From: Candidatus Dormiibacterota bacterium
GTDB lineage: Bacteria > Chloroflexota > Dormibacteria > Aeolococcales > Aeolococcaceae
Assembly: GCA_027451645.1 (NCBI GenBank)
Contig: DAIDIX010000001.1
Location: 1 to 22,640 of the forward strand
Length of the DNA stretch: 22,640 bases
Reading direction: 5' to 3'
Position 1 is the stretch's first letter. Each line of letters begins with the position of its first letter. The translations under genes and the position numbers were made by a program. Positions 1 through 6,642 of this stretch are shown here, piece by piece. Under the pieces are notes generated by a model, which was not told where the DNA came from, ran no database searches, and saw nothing but the letters and a program-made list of their open reading frames with translations.

Positions 1-618
1 CCATCAACAGTGGAGGAGATCCGTTAGCCGAGAGCACATCTCACCATACTTGTCCCAAGCGACTATGTCGGTACGCTCATGGAGCTCTGCCAGGACAGGA
101 GAGCGGAGTTCCAGACAATGGGATATCAGCCAGGTGGACGTGTGGCACTCGAGTACGACATTCCGCTTGGCGAGATCATTCACGACTTCTACGACCAGCT
201 GAAGTCGCGGAGCCGCGGATACGCATCGATGGATTATGAGGTGACGGGTTTCCGGGCAGCCCACCTTGTGAAGCTCGACATCCTCGTGAACGGATCGAAG
301 GTCGATGCGCTTTCTGTCATCGTCCATCGTGACAAGGCGAGGGAGTATGGAAAGAAGCTCACAGCACGGCTCAAGGGAATCATTCCACGCCAGCTGTTTG
401 AGGTGCCTCTCCAGGCTGCAATTGGTGGAAACATCATCGCACGGGAAACGATTCCTGCAATGCGCAAGGACGTTCTTGCAAAATGTTATGGAGGGGACAT
501 TACGCGGAAGAGGAAACTCCTCGAGAAGCAGAAGGAAGGAAAGAAGCGGATGAAGCGGGTGGGAAATGTCGAGATCCCGCAGGAAGCGTTTCTCTCAGTA
601 TTAAGGGTGGAGGACTGA
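1..618 (+). CDS. lepA: Elongation factor 4 (LepA), 3' part, interrupted by an in-frame TAG
   Basis: This is the C-terminal third of the ribosome back-translocating GTPase LepA/EF4; the 5' part lies outside the window. Reading frame 1 from base 1 gives PSTVEEIR, a TAG at 25-27, then PRAHLTILVPSDYVG and the full LepA C-terminal domain. The family hallmarks are all present: FYDQLKSRSRGYASMDYE, VDALSVIVHRDKA, IPRQLFEVPLQAAIGG, IARETIPAMRKDVLAKCYGG and the basic end KQKEGKKRMKRVGNVEIPQE. The family normally has Glu in the REP position where the TAG sits, so one G-to-T change of GAG explains it. Without readthrough, only a fragment from ATG 79 could be made, and that start has no convincing Shine-Dalgarno. 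Either the gene is a recent pseudogene or the base is a sequence error. It overlaps the next gene by one base (TGATG), suggesting translational coupling. Confidence 0.9.
25..27 (+). other. In-frame amber codon in lepA
   Basis: TAG sits between CGT (Arg) and CCG (Pro), where LepA proteins have Arg-Glu-Pro. Homology continues unbroken on both sides in the same frame, so this is a single-codon nonsense change and not a frameshift or rearrangement. TAG also ends other genes here (the membrane protein, dnaJ, divIC), so codon reassignment is unlikely. Confidence 0.85.
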
Positions 619-1190
619 TGGCACGATCTCGCGAGGCATACAAGAGGCGACAGAAGAAGCAGCAGCGATACGGTGCAGGACGGGCAGAGATCCTTCCTGA
701 AGAGCGAGGAGAAGGAAAGAAGGAGTCTGTACGGCCACGTCAGCCAATGGTGGTGTGGTCATCGACATCGATGGGTGTCATGGTCATTGCAATGGGCCTC
801 ATTGAGATACCTGCTGGCCTCGCATGGGGACTTGTTGCCCATCTCAATCCCCTCGATGCAATCCTCCCGCTTCCCTGGATACCGGTCCTCATAGGCGCAA
901 TTCTTGCCATGGTTGTCACAAACCAGATGGTGCGGCCAAACCCTGGCATACGCTTCATTGATGCCATTGCAGTGGGGTGTGTCACAACGGTTGCCATCAC
1001 CATTCTCCAGATGGGAGCACTTGATGGAGCAGGCAAGCTCTTCGGGAGCCATGCTCCATCCATGGTCGAGGTCTATGGCATCTTTGCCGTCTCAGTGCTC
1101 CTGTCATATCTCGTGACATATCTTGTCGTACCGGGGATGTACCGTCTTCTTGCCCGCACTTCAGGTGCATCGAGCGGTGCGAAAAAGTAG
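618..1190 (+). CDS. Hypothetical four-helix membrane protein
   Basis: A 190-residue protein I do not recognise. It starts at ATG 618, sharing one base with the lepA stop, behind the Shine-Dalgarno GGTGGAGGA at 606-614. The first 45 residues are strongly basic and hydrophilic (MARSREAYKRRQKKQQR). Four hydrophobic segments follow at about residues 44-72, 83-103, 113-133 and 150-172, and the C-terminus is short and basic (RTSGASSGAKK). Basic residues at both ends suggest both termini face the cytoplasm, which fits an even number of helices. No enzymatic motif is visible. It lies between lepA and hemW, which are adjacent in B. subtilis, so it looks like a lineage-specific insertion into a conserved operon. 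Confidence 0.8.
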   Translation: MARSREAYKRRQKKQQRYGAGRAEILPEERGEGKKESVRPRQPMVVWSSTSMGVMVIAMGLIEIPAGLAWGLVAHLNPLDAILPLPWIPVLIGAILAMVVTNQMVRPNPGIRFIDAIAVGCVTTVAITILQMGALDGAGKLFGSHAPSMVEVYGIFAVSVLLSYLVTYLVVPGMYRLLARTSGASSGAKK

Positions 1191-2439
1191 ATTCGCACTT
1201 ACGCACCCGCTTCCACTAGCAGGCGAGTACTCGCCGCTGCAGCTGACACCTCTTGGGAAGAAGATTCCCGACTGCAGTGCCCTCTACATCCACATACCGT
1301 TCTGTGAGCACCGGTGCTCGTATTGTGACTTCACTGCGATCGGCGGGAGTGCACGGTCAAGAGAGTACATGGAGGCGCTCCGCACAGAGATTGCACTCTG
1401 GGCAAGGGCAGTTGGCCAGGTGGAGCTTCGGACAATCTTCATTGGTGGTGGAACGCCAAGTTTTGTCAATCCACGTGAGATCCATGATCTGCTCGATGCA
1501 TGCAGAAGGGAATTTGCGTTTGCTCCGGACATTGAGATCACGATGGAGGCAAACCCATCTAGCACTACGTACGAGCGTGCCTCCATATGGCGTGATGGAG
1601 GAGTGAACCGTCTCAGCATGGGCATTCAGAGCTTCGATGATGGAGTGCTGAGGCGCCTTGGCCGTGTCCATTCAGCAGTCCGTGCACGGGAAGCCTACGA
1701 AGCAGTCCGGCGAGCAGGCTTCACATCAGTGAATGGTGATTTCATTGGGGGAGTCTGGGGAAGCTCACGGGAGGTGTGGAGAGCATCACTCGCTGAAGCA
1801 GTCCGTCTCGGATTCGACCACCTCTCCTGCTATGAGCTCATTGTTGAGGAGTCGACACCACTGTACGGGCTGGTGAACCGTGGCGAGATTTCCCTTCGGG
1901 AGGAGGAGGATCTCACTCGCGAGGCTGTGGAAACGAGAGAACTTCTAACTGCTGCAGGGTACAGGCAGTATGAGGTGAGCAACTTCGCAAAGCCTGGACA
2001 CGAATGCCGTCACAATCTTGTGTACTGGCATGGAGAGGCATATCTGGCGTGCGGAGTTGGCAGTCATGGATATATCGGAAGGGATGGAGCTCAGGTGGTC
2101 AGCACGCCCCCAGAGGGGAGTGTGGGATGCAGGTTCTGGCATGTCGAGGGAATTGGTGCATACATCGATGCCCTCGCAAGTGGCAGAATACCGCTTCGTG
2201 GATGGGAGTGGATCACAGGGCATGAGCAGTGGATGGAACGGATCATGCTCCAGCTCCGCTGTCCTGAGGGTGTGGATCGCACTGTTCTCGAACCGTCTGC
2301 AGTTGCCCCCTTCGTTGCAGAAGGTCTTCTCCAGTATCAGGAGGATAGGGTCGTTCCCACTGATCGTGGAATGCTTGTGCTGAACGGGATTATCGAGGAG
2401 CTCGTGGAGCATCCACCGTCAACTGTTGCCAACGCGTAA
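1177..2439 (+). CDS. hemW: Radical SAM heme chaperone HemW
   Basis: HemW-type radical SAM protein, related to coproporphyrinogen dehydrogenase HemN. Family members are proposed to carry heme to target proteins rather than make it. The 4Fe-4S motif is C43-x3-C47-x2-C50 within LYIHIPFCEHRCSYCDF, the HemW form of the motif. The SAM-binding glycine stretch FIGGGTPS follows at about residue 88, then VNRLSMGIQSFDD, and a HemN_C-like domain with LSCYELIVEE and YEVSNFAKPGHECRHNLVYW. At 420 residues it is slightly long. The start is uncertain. GTG 1177 is chosen because AGG at 1163-1165 lies 11 bases upstream; it overlaps the membrane-protein gene by 14 bases. In-frame GTG 1165 and TTG 1123 are alternatives, and there is no ATG before the conserved region. 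Confidence 0.92.
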   Translation: MRKSRFALTHPLPLAGEYSPLQLTPLGKKIPDCSALYIHIPFCEHRCSYCDFTAIGGSARSREYMEALRTEIALWARAVGQVELRTIFIGGGTPSFVNPREIHDLLDACRREFAFAPDIEITMEANPSSTTYERASIWRDGGVNRLSMGIQSFDDGVLRRLGRVHSAVRAREAYEAVRRAGFTSVNGDFIGGVWGSSREVWRASLAEAVRLGFDHLSCYELIVEESTPLYGLVNRGEISLREEEDLTREAVETRELLTAAGYRQYEVSNFAKPGHECRHNLVYWHGEAYLACGVGSHGYIGRDGAQVVSTPPEGSVGCRFWHVEGIGAYIDALASGRIPLRGWEWITGHEQWMERIMLQLRCPEGVDRTVLEPSAVAPFVAEGLLQYQEDRVVPTDRGMLVLNGIIEELVEHPPSTVANA

Positions 2440-2483
2440 CGATGTAACACGGCTGAAAAGTGTTGCCGACTTATGGGTCACAA

Positions 2484-2510
2484 TCGGAAACTTGCCTAGA
2501 AGTTTTCCGA
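2484..2510 (+). repeat. Inverted repeat between hemW and the small ORF
   Basis: TCGGAAACTT at 2484-2493 faces AAGTTTTCCGA at 2500-2510 across a 6-base loop; the stem is 10 pairs with one unpaired T. There is no T-run afterwards, so it is a poor intrinsic terminator. It could be an operator or an mRNA processing hairpin. Confidence 0.6.
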
Positions 2511-2523
2511 GGGTTCGGTCACT

Positions 2524-2727
2524 ATGGCGTTAATGGAACACGTACGCATACACCAGCCACCTCCAGATGCCCTCATTGCGGAACTTGTCCGTGCCGGGCT
2601 CTCACCGGACACTGTCATGTCCATGGAGCGCTGGAAGGCAGTGGAAATTCTCGAGCTTCTCCGGAATGATGTCACTGATGCAGTTCAGCATCACCATTCC
2701 TATTTGGGAGATCGTGGTACAATTTAG
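2524..2727 (+). CDS. Small hypothetical protein (67 aa) ahead of hrcA
   Basis: A possible 67-residue acidic, helical protein (MALMEHVRIHQPPPDALIAEL..., then SMERWKAVEILELL), not recognised. ATG 2524 has GAGGG at 2509-2513, a plausible 10-base spacing; ATG 2533 is an alternative start. Its TAG stop (2725-2727) lies inside the left arm of the CIRCE operator, and its last codons overlap the -10 box of hrcA. The amino-acid composition looks protein-like, but a spurious ORF in the hemW-hrcA gap cannot be excluded. If real, its translation would run into the hrcA promoter. Confidence 0.45.
   Translation: MALMEHVRIHQPPPDALIAELVRAGLSPDTVMSMERWKAVEILELLRNDVTDAVQHHHSYLGDRGTI
2718..2723 (+). promoter_or_regulatory. 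-10 box of the hrcA operon promoter
   Basis: TACAAT matches the vegetative -10 consensus at five of six positions and lies immediately upstream of the CIRCE operator, the usual place for a HrcA-repressed promoter. No clear -35 element is visible at the expected spacing. Confidence 0.6.
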
Positions 2728-2750
2728 CACTTAGAAGGGGTGAGTGCTAA
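2724..2750 (+). promoter_or_regulatory. CIRCE heat-shock operator
   Basis: TTAGCACTT - 9 bases - GAGTGCTAA. This matches the canonical CIRCE element (TTAGCACTC-N9-GAGTGCTAA) except for the last base of the left arm. CIRCE is the binding site of the HrcA repressor, encoded immediately downstream, so the operon should be autoregulated and induced when HrcA loses activity on heat shock. The spacer holds AGAAGGGG, the likely Shine-Dalgarno of hrcA, so the element is also in the mRNA leader. It is the only CIRCE I see in the window; none precedes hsp20. Confidence 0.95.
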
Positions 2751-2752
2751 AC

Positions 2753-3859
2753 ATGAGCGATCCATACGAGAACATCCTGCGTATCAGTCGGGGACATCTT
2801 CGCAACCATCTCGATGAGCGGAAGCATCAGATCCTCGAGACTGTCGTTGTTGACTACACGAGGACCCATGTCCCAGTCGGGTCACAGCTTGTTGCTGCGC
2901 ATCTTGCTGCATGGTCCTCTGCCACGATCCGGAACGAGCTTGCGAACCTTGTGGAGGATGGATATCTCATCCAGCCGCACACTTCGTCAGGCAGGGTGCC
3001 CTCGGATCAGGGGTATCGGTACTATGTGAACTTCATCATGGAGGAGGAGCCGATTTCAGCTGAGGTGAAGCTCTCGATCGACAGGTGTTTCCGTCCTTCG
3101 CTCCATTCGCTTGACGAGCTCCTGGAAAGTGCAGCTGAAGCGCTTGCAACAGCAACAGAGGCAGTGGGAATCATTGCCTGTCCACAGGTGAGCATGTCGC
3201 GCATAAAGCATCTTGATCTTGTGGAGCTTGAAGAACCGGGAAAGGCACTCCTCCTTGTCGTTCTTGATGGCAATGTCGTCCGTGAACGGGTGATCGCCCT
3301 TCCCGGGGATGTGGATCAGGAAGGGCTCTCTGAGCTCGCTCTTGACCTTGCACGATCCGTACGGGGACTCAGTGTCCATGAGATACCTTCCCGGGTTCCC
3401 GTGAATCCGGTATCAGGCATGTCGGAAGGCGATGGCATCCGCGCTGCAGTGCTTGGAGAACTCGCTGGTTTTCTCCATGATCTCGATGCTGAGCGTGGAC
3501 ACTGGGTCATCCATGATGGTGTGCGCAACCTCCTCAGGCAGCCAGAGTTTGATGACATTGCGAAGCTTGGCCAGGTCATGGAGGTTCTTGAGGAAGAGCA
3601 GATCATAGCCAAGCTTCTGGAGGACATTGACAGGGATGCCAGGAAGATTCCTGGAGTGCGGATCATCATTGGACGGGAGAATGAGGTTGAGCAGCTCACC
3701 CACTGCAGTCTTGTCTTCACCTCCTTCCGCATCGATTCTTCCCGCTTCGGTACTATCGGCATTCTTGGTCCTACCCGGATGTATTATTCTCAAGTCGCAC
3801 CTCGGGTGAGGTATGTTGCACAGCGGGTGGAAACGAGTATTCACGAACAGATTGGGTAA
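2753..3859 (+). CDS. hrcA: Heat-inducible transcription repressor HrcA
   Basis: HrcA binds CIRCE elements and represses class I heat-shock genes; in the known system GroE keeps it active. The N-terminal winged helix is clear: LDERKHQILETVVVDY, then PVGSQLVAAH, SSATIRNELANLVEDGYL and HTSSGRVPSDQGYRYYVN, all family signatures. The GAF-like central and C-terminal parts follow, ending SFRIDSSRFGTIGILGPTRMYYSQVAPRVRYVA, the typical HrcA tail. At 368 residues it is slightly longer than usual (about 340-350). ATG 2753 is chosen; the upstream in-frame GTG 2744 lies inside CIRCE and only 3 bases from AGAAGGGG (2733-2740), too close for initiation. It is the first heat-shock gene of the operon, with grpE 9 bases downstream. 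Confidence 0.96.
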   Translation: MSDPYENILRISRGHLRNHLDERKHQILETVVVDYTRTHVPVGSQLVAAHLAAWSSATIRNELANLVEDGYLIQPHTSSGRVPSDQGYRYYVNFIMEEEPISAEVKLSIDRCFRPSLHSLDELLESAAEALATATEAVGIIACPQVSMSRIKHLDLVELEEPGKALLLVVLDGNVVRERVIALPGDVDQEGLSELALDLARSVRGLSVHEIPSRVPVNPVSGMSEGDGIRAAVLGELAGFLHDLDAERGHWVIHDGVRNLLRQPEFDDIAKLGQVMEVLEEEQIIAKLLEDIDRDARKIPGVRIIIGRENEVEQLTHCSLVFTSFRIDSSRFGTIGILGPTRMYYSQVAPRVRYVAQRVETSIHEQIG

Positions 3860-3868
3860 GAGATTCGT

Positions 3869-4486
3869 ATGGCACGACACAGCGACGATACGGAAGCAGA
3901 ACTGCAGTCTGCAGCGAAGGACATGCCTTCAAAGGAAGAAGGAGCAATGGAGCTTTCTCCAGCTGCAGCCCGTCTCATCGATCAGGTTGGGCATGGAGAG
4001 CTCGCAGAGCAGTATGTCCGACTTGCAGCAGATTTTGACAACTACCGCAGGCGTACTCTCCATGAGCTCGATGAGCGGAGACGGAGCGGTATTGAGCATG
4101 CCATCATGGCTCTCCTCCCCGTGCTCGACAATCTTCGTCGTGCAGTGGATCATGCAGCAGAGGATGACTCGACGCCAGCAGCCTTTCTTGAGGGACTCCG
4201 GATGGTCATGAAAGGGTTTGAGGACGGCCTCAATGAACTTGGAATTGAGGCTATTGCAACAGAAGGAGAACCGTTTGATCCAACCCTTCATGAGGCAATC
4301 CTGAGCGAGGAGTCAAAGGAAGTGGACAGGGAGATGGGTGTTGGGGAGCTGCAGCGTGGCTACCGCTATCAGGACCATGTTCTCAGGCCAGCGTTGGTAC
4401 GGGTGGCATATCCTGCACTTGCAGCATCCCCTGCATCGGGCACGAAAACCACTGCTGCTCCAGATTCGTCCGATGACGCATCATGA
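3869..4486 (+). CDS. grpE: Nucleotide exchange factor GrpE
   Basis: GrpE is the DnaK co-chaperone that releases ADP. The protein has 205 residues, with a poorly conserved acidic N-terminus and then the coiled-coil signature YVRLAADFDNYRRRTLHELDE. The conserved middle LLPVLDNLRRAVDHA and GLRMVMKGFEDGLNELGIEAI follow, and then the beta domain with GEPFDPTLHEAI and GYRYQDHVLRPALVRVA. It lies 9 bases after hrcA and 38 bases before dnaJ, consistent with one heat-shock transcript. Its client DnaK is not encoded in the window, although grpE-dnaK-dnaJ is the common order. Confidence 0.96.
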   Translation: MARHSDDTEAELQSAAKDMPSKEEGAMELSPAAARLIDQVGHGELAEQYVRLAADFDNYRRRTLHELDERRRSGIEHAIMALLPVLDNLRRAVDHAAEDDSTPAAFLEGLRMVMKGFEDGLNELGIEAIATEGEPFDPTLHEAILSEESKEVDREMGVGELQRGYRYQDHVLRPALVRVAYPALAASPASGTKTTAAPDSSDDAS

Positions 4487-4524
4487 CGATGCATACTGCA
4501 GCCGGGTGATTGAGGAGAGAGGGC

Positions 4525-5634
4525 ATGGCGACAGCGAAGCGCGATTACTATGAGGTGCTTGGGGTTGCGAAGAGTGCAAGCCAGGAGGAGCTCAAAAAGG
4601 CATATCGCAGGCTTGCCATGCAGTACCATCCGGATCGCAACCAGGGTGATACTGAGGCTGAGGAGAAGTTCAAGGAAATTGGGGAAGCGTACTCTGTTCT
4701 CAGCGATCCCGAGAAGCGCCAGCGGTATGACACGTATGGACATGCTGGTGCGGAGATGCCTGACTTTGGGTCGTTCTCCTTCGATTCCGCATTTGATCTC
4801 TTCGACATGTTCTTTGGCGGTGGCAGGGGCAGGAACCGCTCTGGACCGCAGCAGGGACATGACCTCCGCATGGACATCGAAGTGAACTTCGATGAGGTGG
4901 TGACTGGCGCTACCCGCACGATTGAGGTGCCAAAGGCTGGCACATGTGAAACCTGTGCAGGAAGCGGATGCGCACCCGGCACATCGCCTGTCACCTGTTC
5001 CAACTGCCATGGCACTGGTCAGGTACAGAGGGTTGTGCAGTCCATCTTCGGACAGATGGCGACTGTGACAACCTGCCCAAACTGTCGAGGTGAGGGGAAG
5101 TCAATCCCCAATCCGTGTCCAACCTGCCGTGGACAGGGCAGGGTCGATGTGAAAAAGACGATTGAAGTCACCATACCAGCTGGAGTCGATGAGGACATCA
5201 CAGTTCGTGTGCCTGGCGAAGGCGAGGCTGGCCTCAAGGGTGGACCACCAGGCGATCTCTACATCGGCTTCCGCATTGCTCCCCATGCCTACTTTACGAG
5301 GCGGAAACAGGATGTCATCTATGAACTCCCCATCTCGATTGCACAGGCTGTTCTTGGAGATGCCATAACTGTCCCCACTGTGACAGGCACACACACGGTC
5401 GAGGTGAAACCGGGAACCCAGCATGGCTCCATCATCAAGATTGCCGGCATGGGGATTCCCCATGTCCGTACAGGTCGGAGGGGTGACCAGATCTGTGTTG
5501 TGCGCATTGTGGTTCCAACGAAGCTCACACCGAAAGAGCGAGAGATCTATGAGCAGCTCGGCGGTCGGACCGGCGAGCCAGCTCCCGTCAAGAAGGGATT
5601 CTTTGACCATCTGAAGGATGCCTTCAGGGCGTAG
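4525..5634 (+). CDS. dnaJ: Chaperone protein DnaJ
   Basis: A 369-residue type I DnaJ (Hsp40), which delivers substrates to DnaK and stimulates its ATPase. The N-terminal J domain (RDYYEVLGVAKSA...) carries the essential HPD at residues 35-37. A short G/F linker rich in Phe and Gly follows (FSFDSAFDLFDMFFGGG). All four CxxCxGxG zinc repeats are intact: CETCAGSG (about 141), CSNCHGTG (158), CPNCRGEG (184) and CPTCRGQG (198). The C-terminal substrate-binding domain has GDLYIGFRIAPH. ATG 4525 is chosen because GAGGAGAGAGGG directly precedes it; TTG 4510, which adds MRREG, is an unlikely alternative. The missing dnaK between grpE and this gene is the notable feature. Confidence 0.97.
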   Translation: MATAKRDYYEVLGVAKSASQEELKKAYRRLAMQYHPDRNQGDTEAEEKFKEIGEAYSVLSDPEKRQRYDTYGHAGAEMPDFGSFSFDSAFDLFDMFFGGGRGRNRSGPQQGHDLRMDIEVNFDEVVTGATRTIEVPKAGTCETCAGSGCAPGTSPVTCSNCHGTGQVQRVVQSIFGQMATVTTCPNCRGEGKSIPNPCPTCRGQGRVDVKKTIEVTIPAGVDEDITVRVPGEGEAGLKGGPPGDLYIGFRIAPHAYFTRRKQDVIYELPISIAQAVLGDAITVPTVTGTHTVEVKPGTQHGSIIKIAGMGIPHVRTGRRGDQICVVRIVVPTKLTPKEREIYEQLGGRTGEPAPVKKGFFDHLKDAFRA

Positions 5635-5732
5635 CATTTCCATGTTTTACCCCTCCTTGTGGGTGGGTACATGTAACGGTGCACAGACACACAGTGCATC
5701 AGATTCCACCATCTGAAATGGGAGGTAGATAC

Positions 5733-6218
5733 ATGACACTCATACGCTGGAACCCGTGGACAGATCTCACATCGCTGCAGGACCAGATGGATCAGCTCAT
5801 GACCCAGGTGTTCGGCAGTGATGTCCGCATGCCGGAAAGCAGCCCCAGCCTCATGACACTTCCAGTAGATGTCCGCCAGACAGACACGGAATTCATTGTC
5901 GAGGCCTCGATTCCTGGATTCAAGCCGGAGGATGTCGAGATTACTGTCGACAACGGCGTTCTCACGATTGAGGGAGAGATGCAGGAGGAGAAGGAAGAGA
6001 AGAAGGGCGAGTACGTTCGCCGTGAGCGCCGAAGGGGATCATTCTCTCGGACACTCCAGCTTCCCTCCGAGGTACGTGAGGAAGATGTTCGCGCTACCTT
6101 TGAGAATGGCATTCTCACAGTGGAACTCCCACGCCAGGAGAAGGCTCATCCAAAGCGTGTCCCTGTGACTGTGAATGGCAAGGCCATTACATCAGGTACT
6201 GCGAAGAAGAGCTCGTAA
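5733..6218 (+). CDS. Small heat-shock protein, Hsp20/alpha-crystallin family
   Basis: A 161-residue ATP-independent holdase that binds unfolding proteins. The N-terminus (MTLIRWNPWTDLTSLQDQMD) is the usual form in bacterial Hsp20s. The alpha-crystallin domain covers about residues 42-140, with PVDVRQTDTEFIVEASIPGF, DVEITVDNGVLTIEGE, RRGSFSRTLQLP and ATFENGILTVELPR. The C-terminal extension KRVPVTVNG contains a V-x-V variant of the IxI oligomerisation motif. ATG 5733 follows the strong Shine-Dalgarno GGGAGGT at 5720-5726; an upstream in-frame start at 5679 would place the Shine-Dalgarno inside the gene. It lies 98 bases after dnaJ, so it may be co-transcribed with the HrcA operon or have its own promoter. 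A terminator-like hairpin follows. Confidence 0.95.
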   Translation: MTLIRWNPWTDLTSLQDQMDQLMTQVFGSDVRMPESSPSLMTLPVDVRQTDTEFIVEASIPGFKPEDVEITVDNGVLTIEGEMQEEKEEKKGEYVRRERRRGSFSRTLQLPSEVREEDVRATFENGILTVELPRQEKAHPKRVPVTVNGKAITSGTAKKSS

Positions 6219-6234
6219 CCAGCTGGATTCGTAG

Positions 6235-6272
6235 AAACGGGGTGATGCACAGCCAAGTGCGTTGCCCCGTTT
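6235..6272 (+). terminator. Shared terminator-like hairpin between convergent hsp20 and HIT genes
   Basis: AAACGGGG at 6235-6242 pairs with CCCCGTTT at 6265-6272, and the stem continues inward (TGATGCAC with GTGCGTTG, including wobble pairs) around a 6-base loop, for about 16 pairs in all. On the + strand it ends in TTTT. The convergent genes end at 6218 (+) and 6292 (-), so the element probably serves both, although the U-tract is short on either strand. Confidence 0.75.
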
Positions 6273-6291
6273 TCCGTGTCAGGGTGCAGTC

Positions 6292-6642
6292 TCAGCCGGG
6301 AGGCCAGCTCATCTGTCGTCCACCGAGAAGGTGGATGTGGAGGTGGTCGACAGTCTGTCCTCCATTCTTCCCGATATTGGACACGATCCGGTAGCCATCG
6401 GTCTCAAGATGGTGTTCTGTAGCGAGCTTCTGCACGAGACTGAACAGTGAATGGAGCAGGCCCGCATGTGAGGACTCGACGTCATGCATGCTGCGGATGT
6501 GTTCCTTCGGAATGACGAGAATATGGATAGGAGCCTGGGGATTGAGATCCCAGATTGCAATGCACTCCTCGTTCTCTCCAGCAAACCGGGCGGGAAGATC
6601 ATGCTCGATGATGGAGCAGAAGATGCAGGAGATGTTCGTCAT
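6292..6642 (-). CDS. HIT family nucleotide hydrolase/transferase (HinT-like)
   Basis: A 116-residue histidine-triad protein; HinT-type members hydrolyse nucleoside phosphoramidates. The catalytic motif is H100-L-H102-I-H104-LL (VDHLHIHLLGG). C6-x2-C9 (CIFCSI) at the N-terminus, with His residues near 52 and 100, fits the zinc site of many family members. APIHILVIPKEHIRS and YRIVSNIGKNGGQTV are typical. The gene is last in a minus-strand trio: its ATG overlaps the mtaB stop by four bases (ATGA), implying translational coupling. B. subtilis encodes HIT proteins elsewhere, so its physical link to rRNA and tRNA modification genes is local. Confidence 0.93.
   Translation of the reverse strand: MTNISCIFCSIIEHDLPARFAGENEECIAIWDLNPQAPIHILVIPKEHIRSMHDVESSHAGLLHSLFSLVQKLATEHHLETDGYRIVSNIGKNGGQTVDHLHIHLLGGRQMSWPPG

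Noticed and set aside
1..618. Stop-codon reassignment (TAG as Glu) as explanation of the lepA amber
   Set aside because: TAG terminates the membrane-protein, dnaJ, lysR, ybeY and divIC genes at the expected ends, so it is an ordinary stop here.
2460..2669. 69-residue plus-strand ORF before hrcA
   Set aside because: It overlaps the better supported 67-residue ORF in another frame, has no ribosome site, and has a Cys/His/Thr composition typical of noise.
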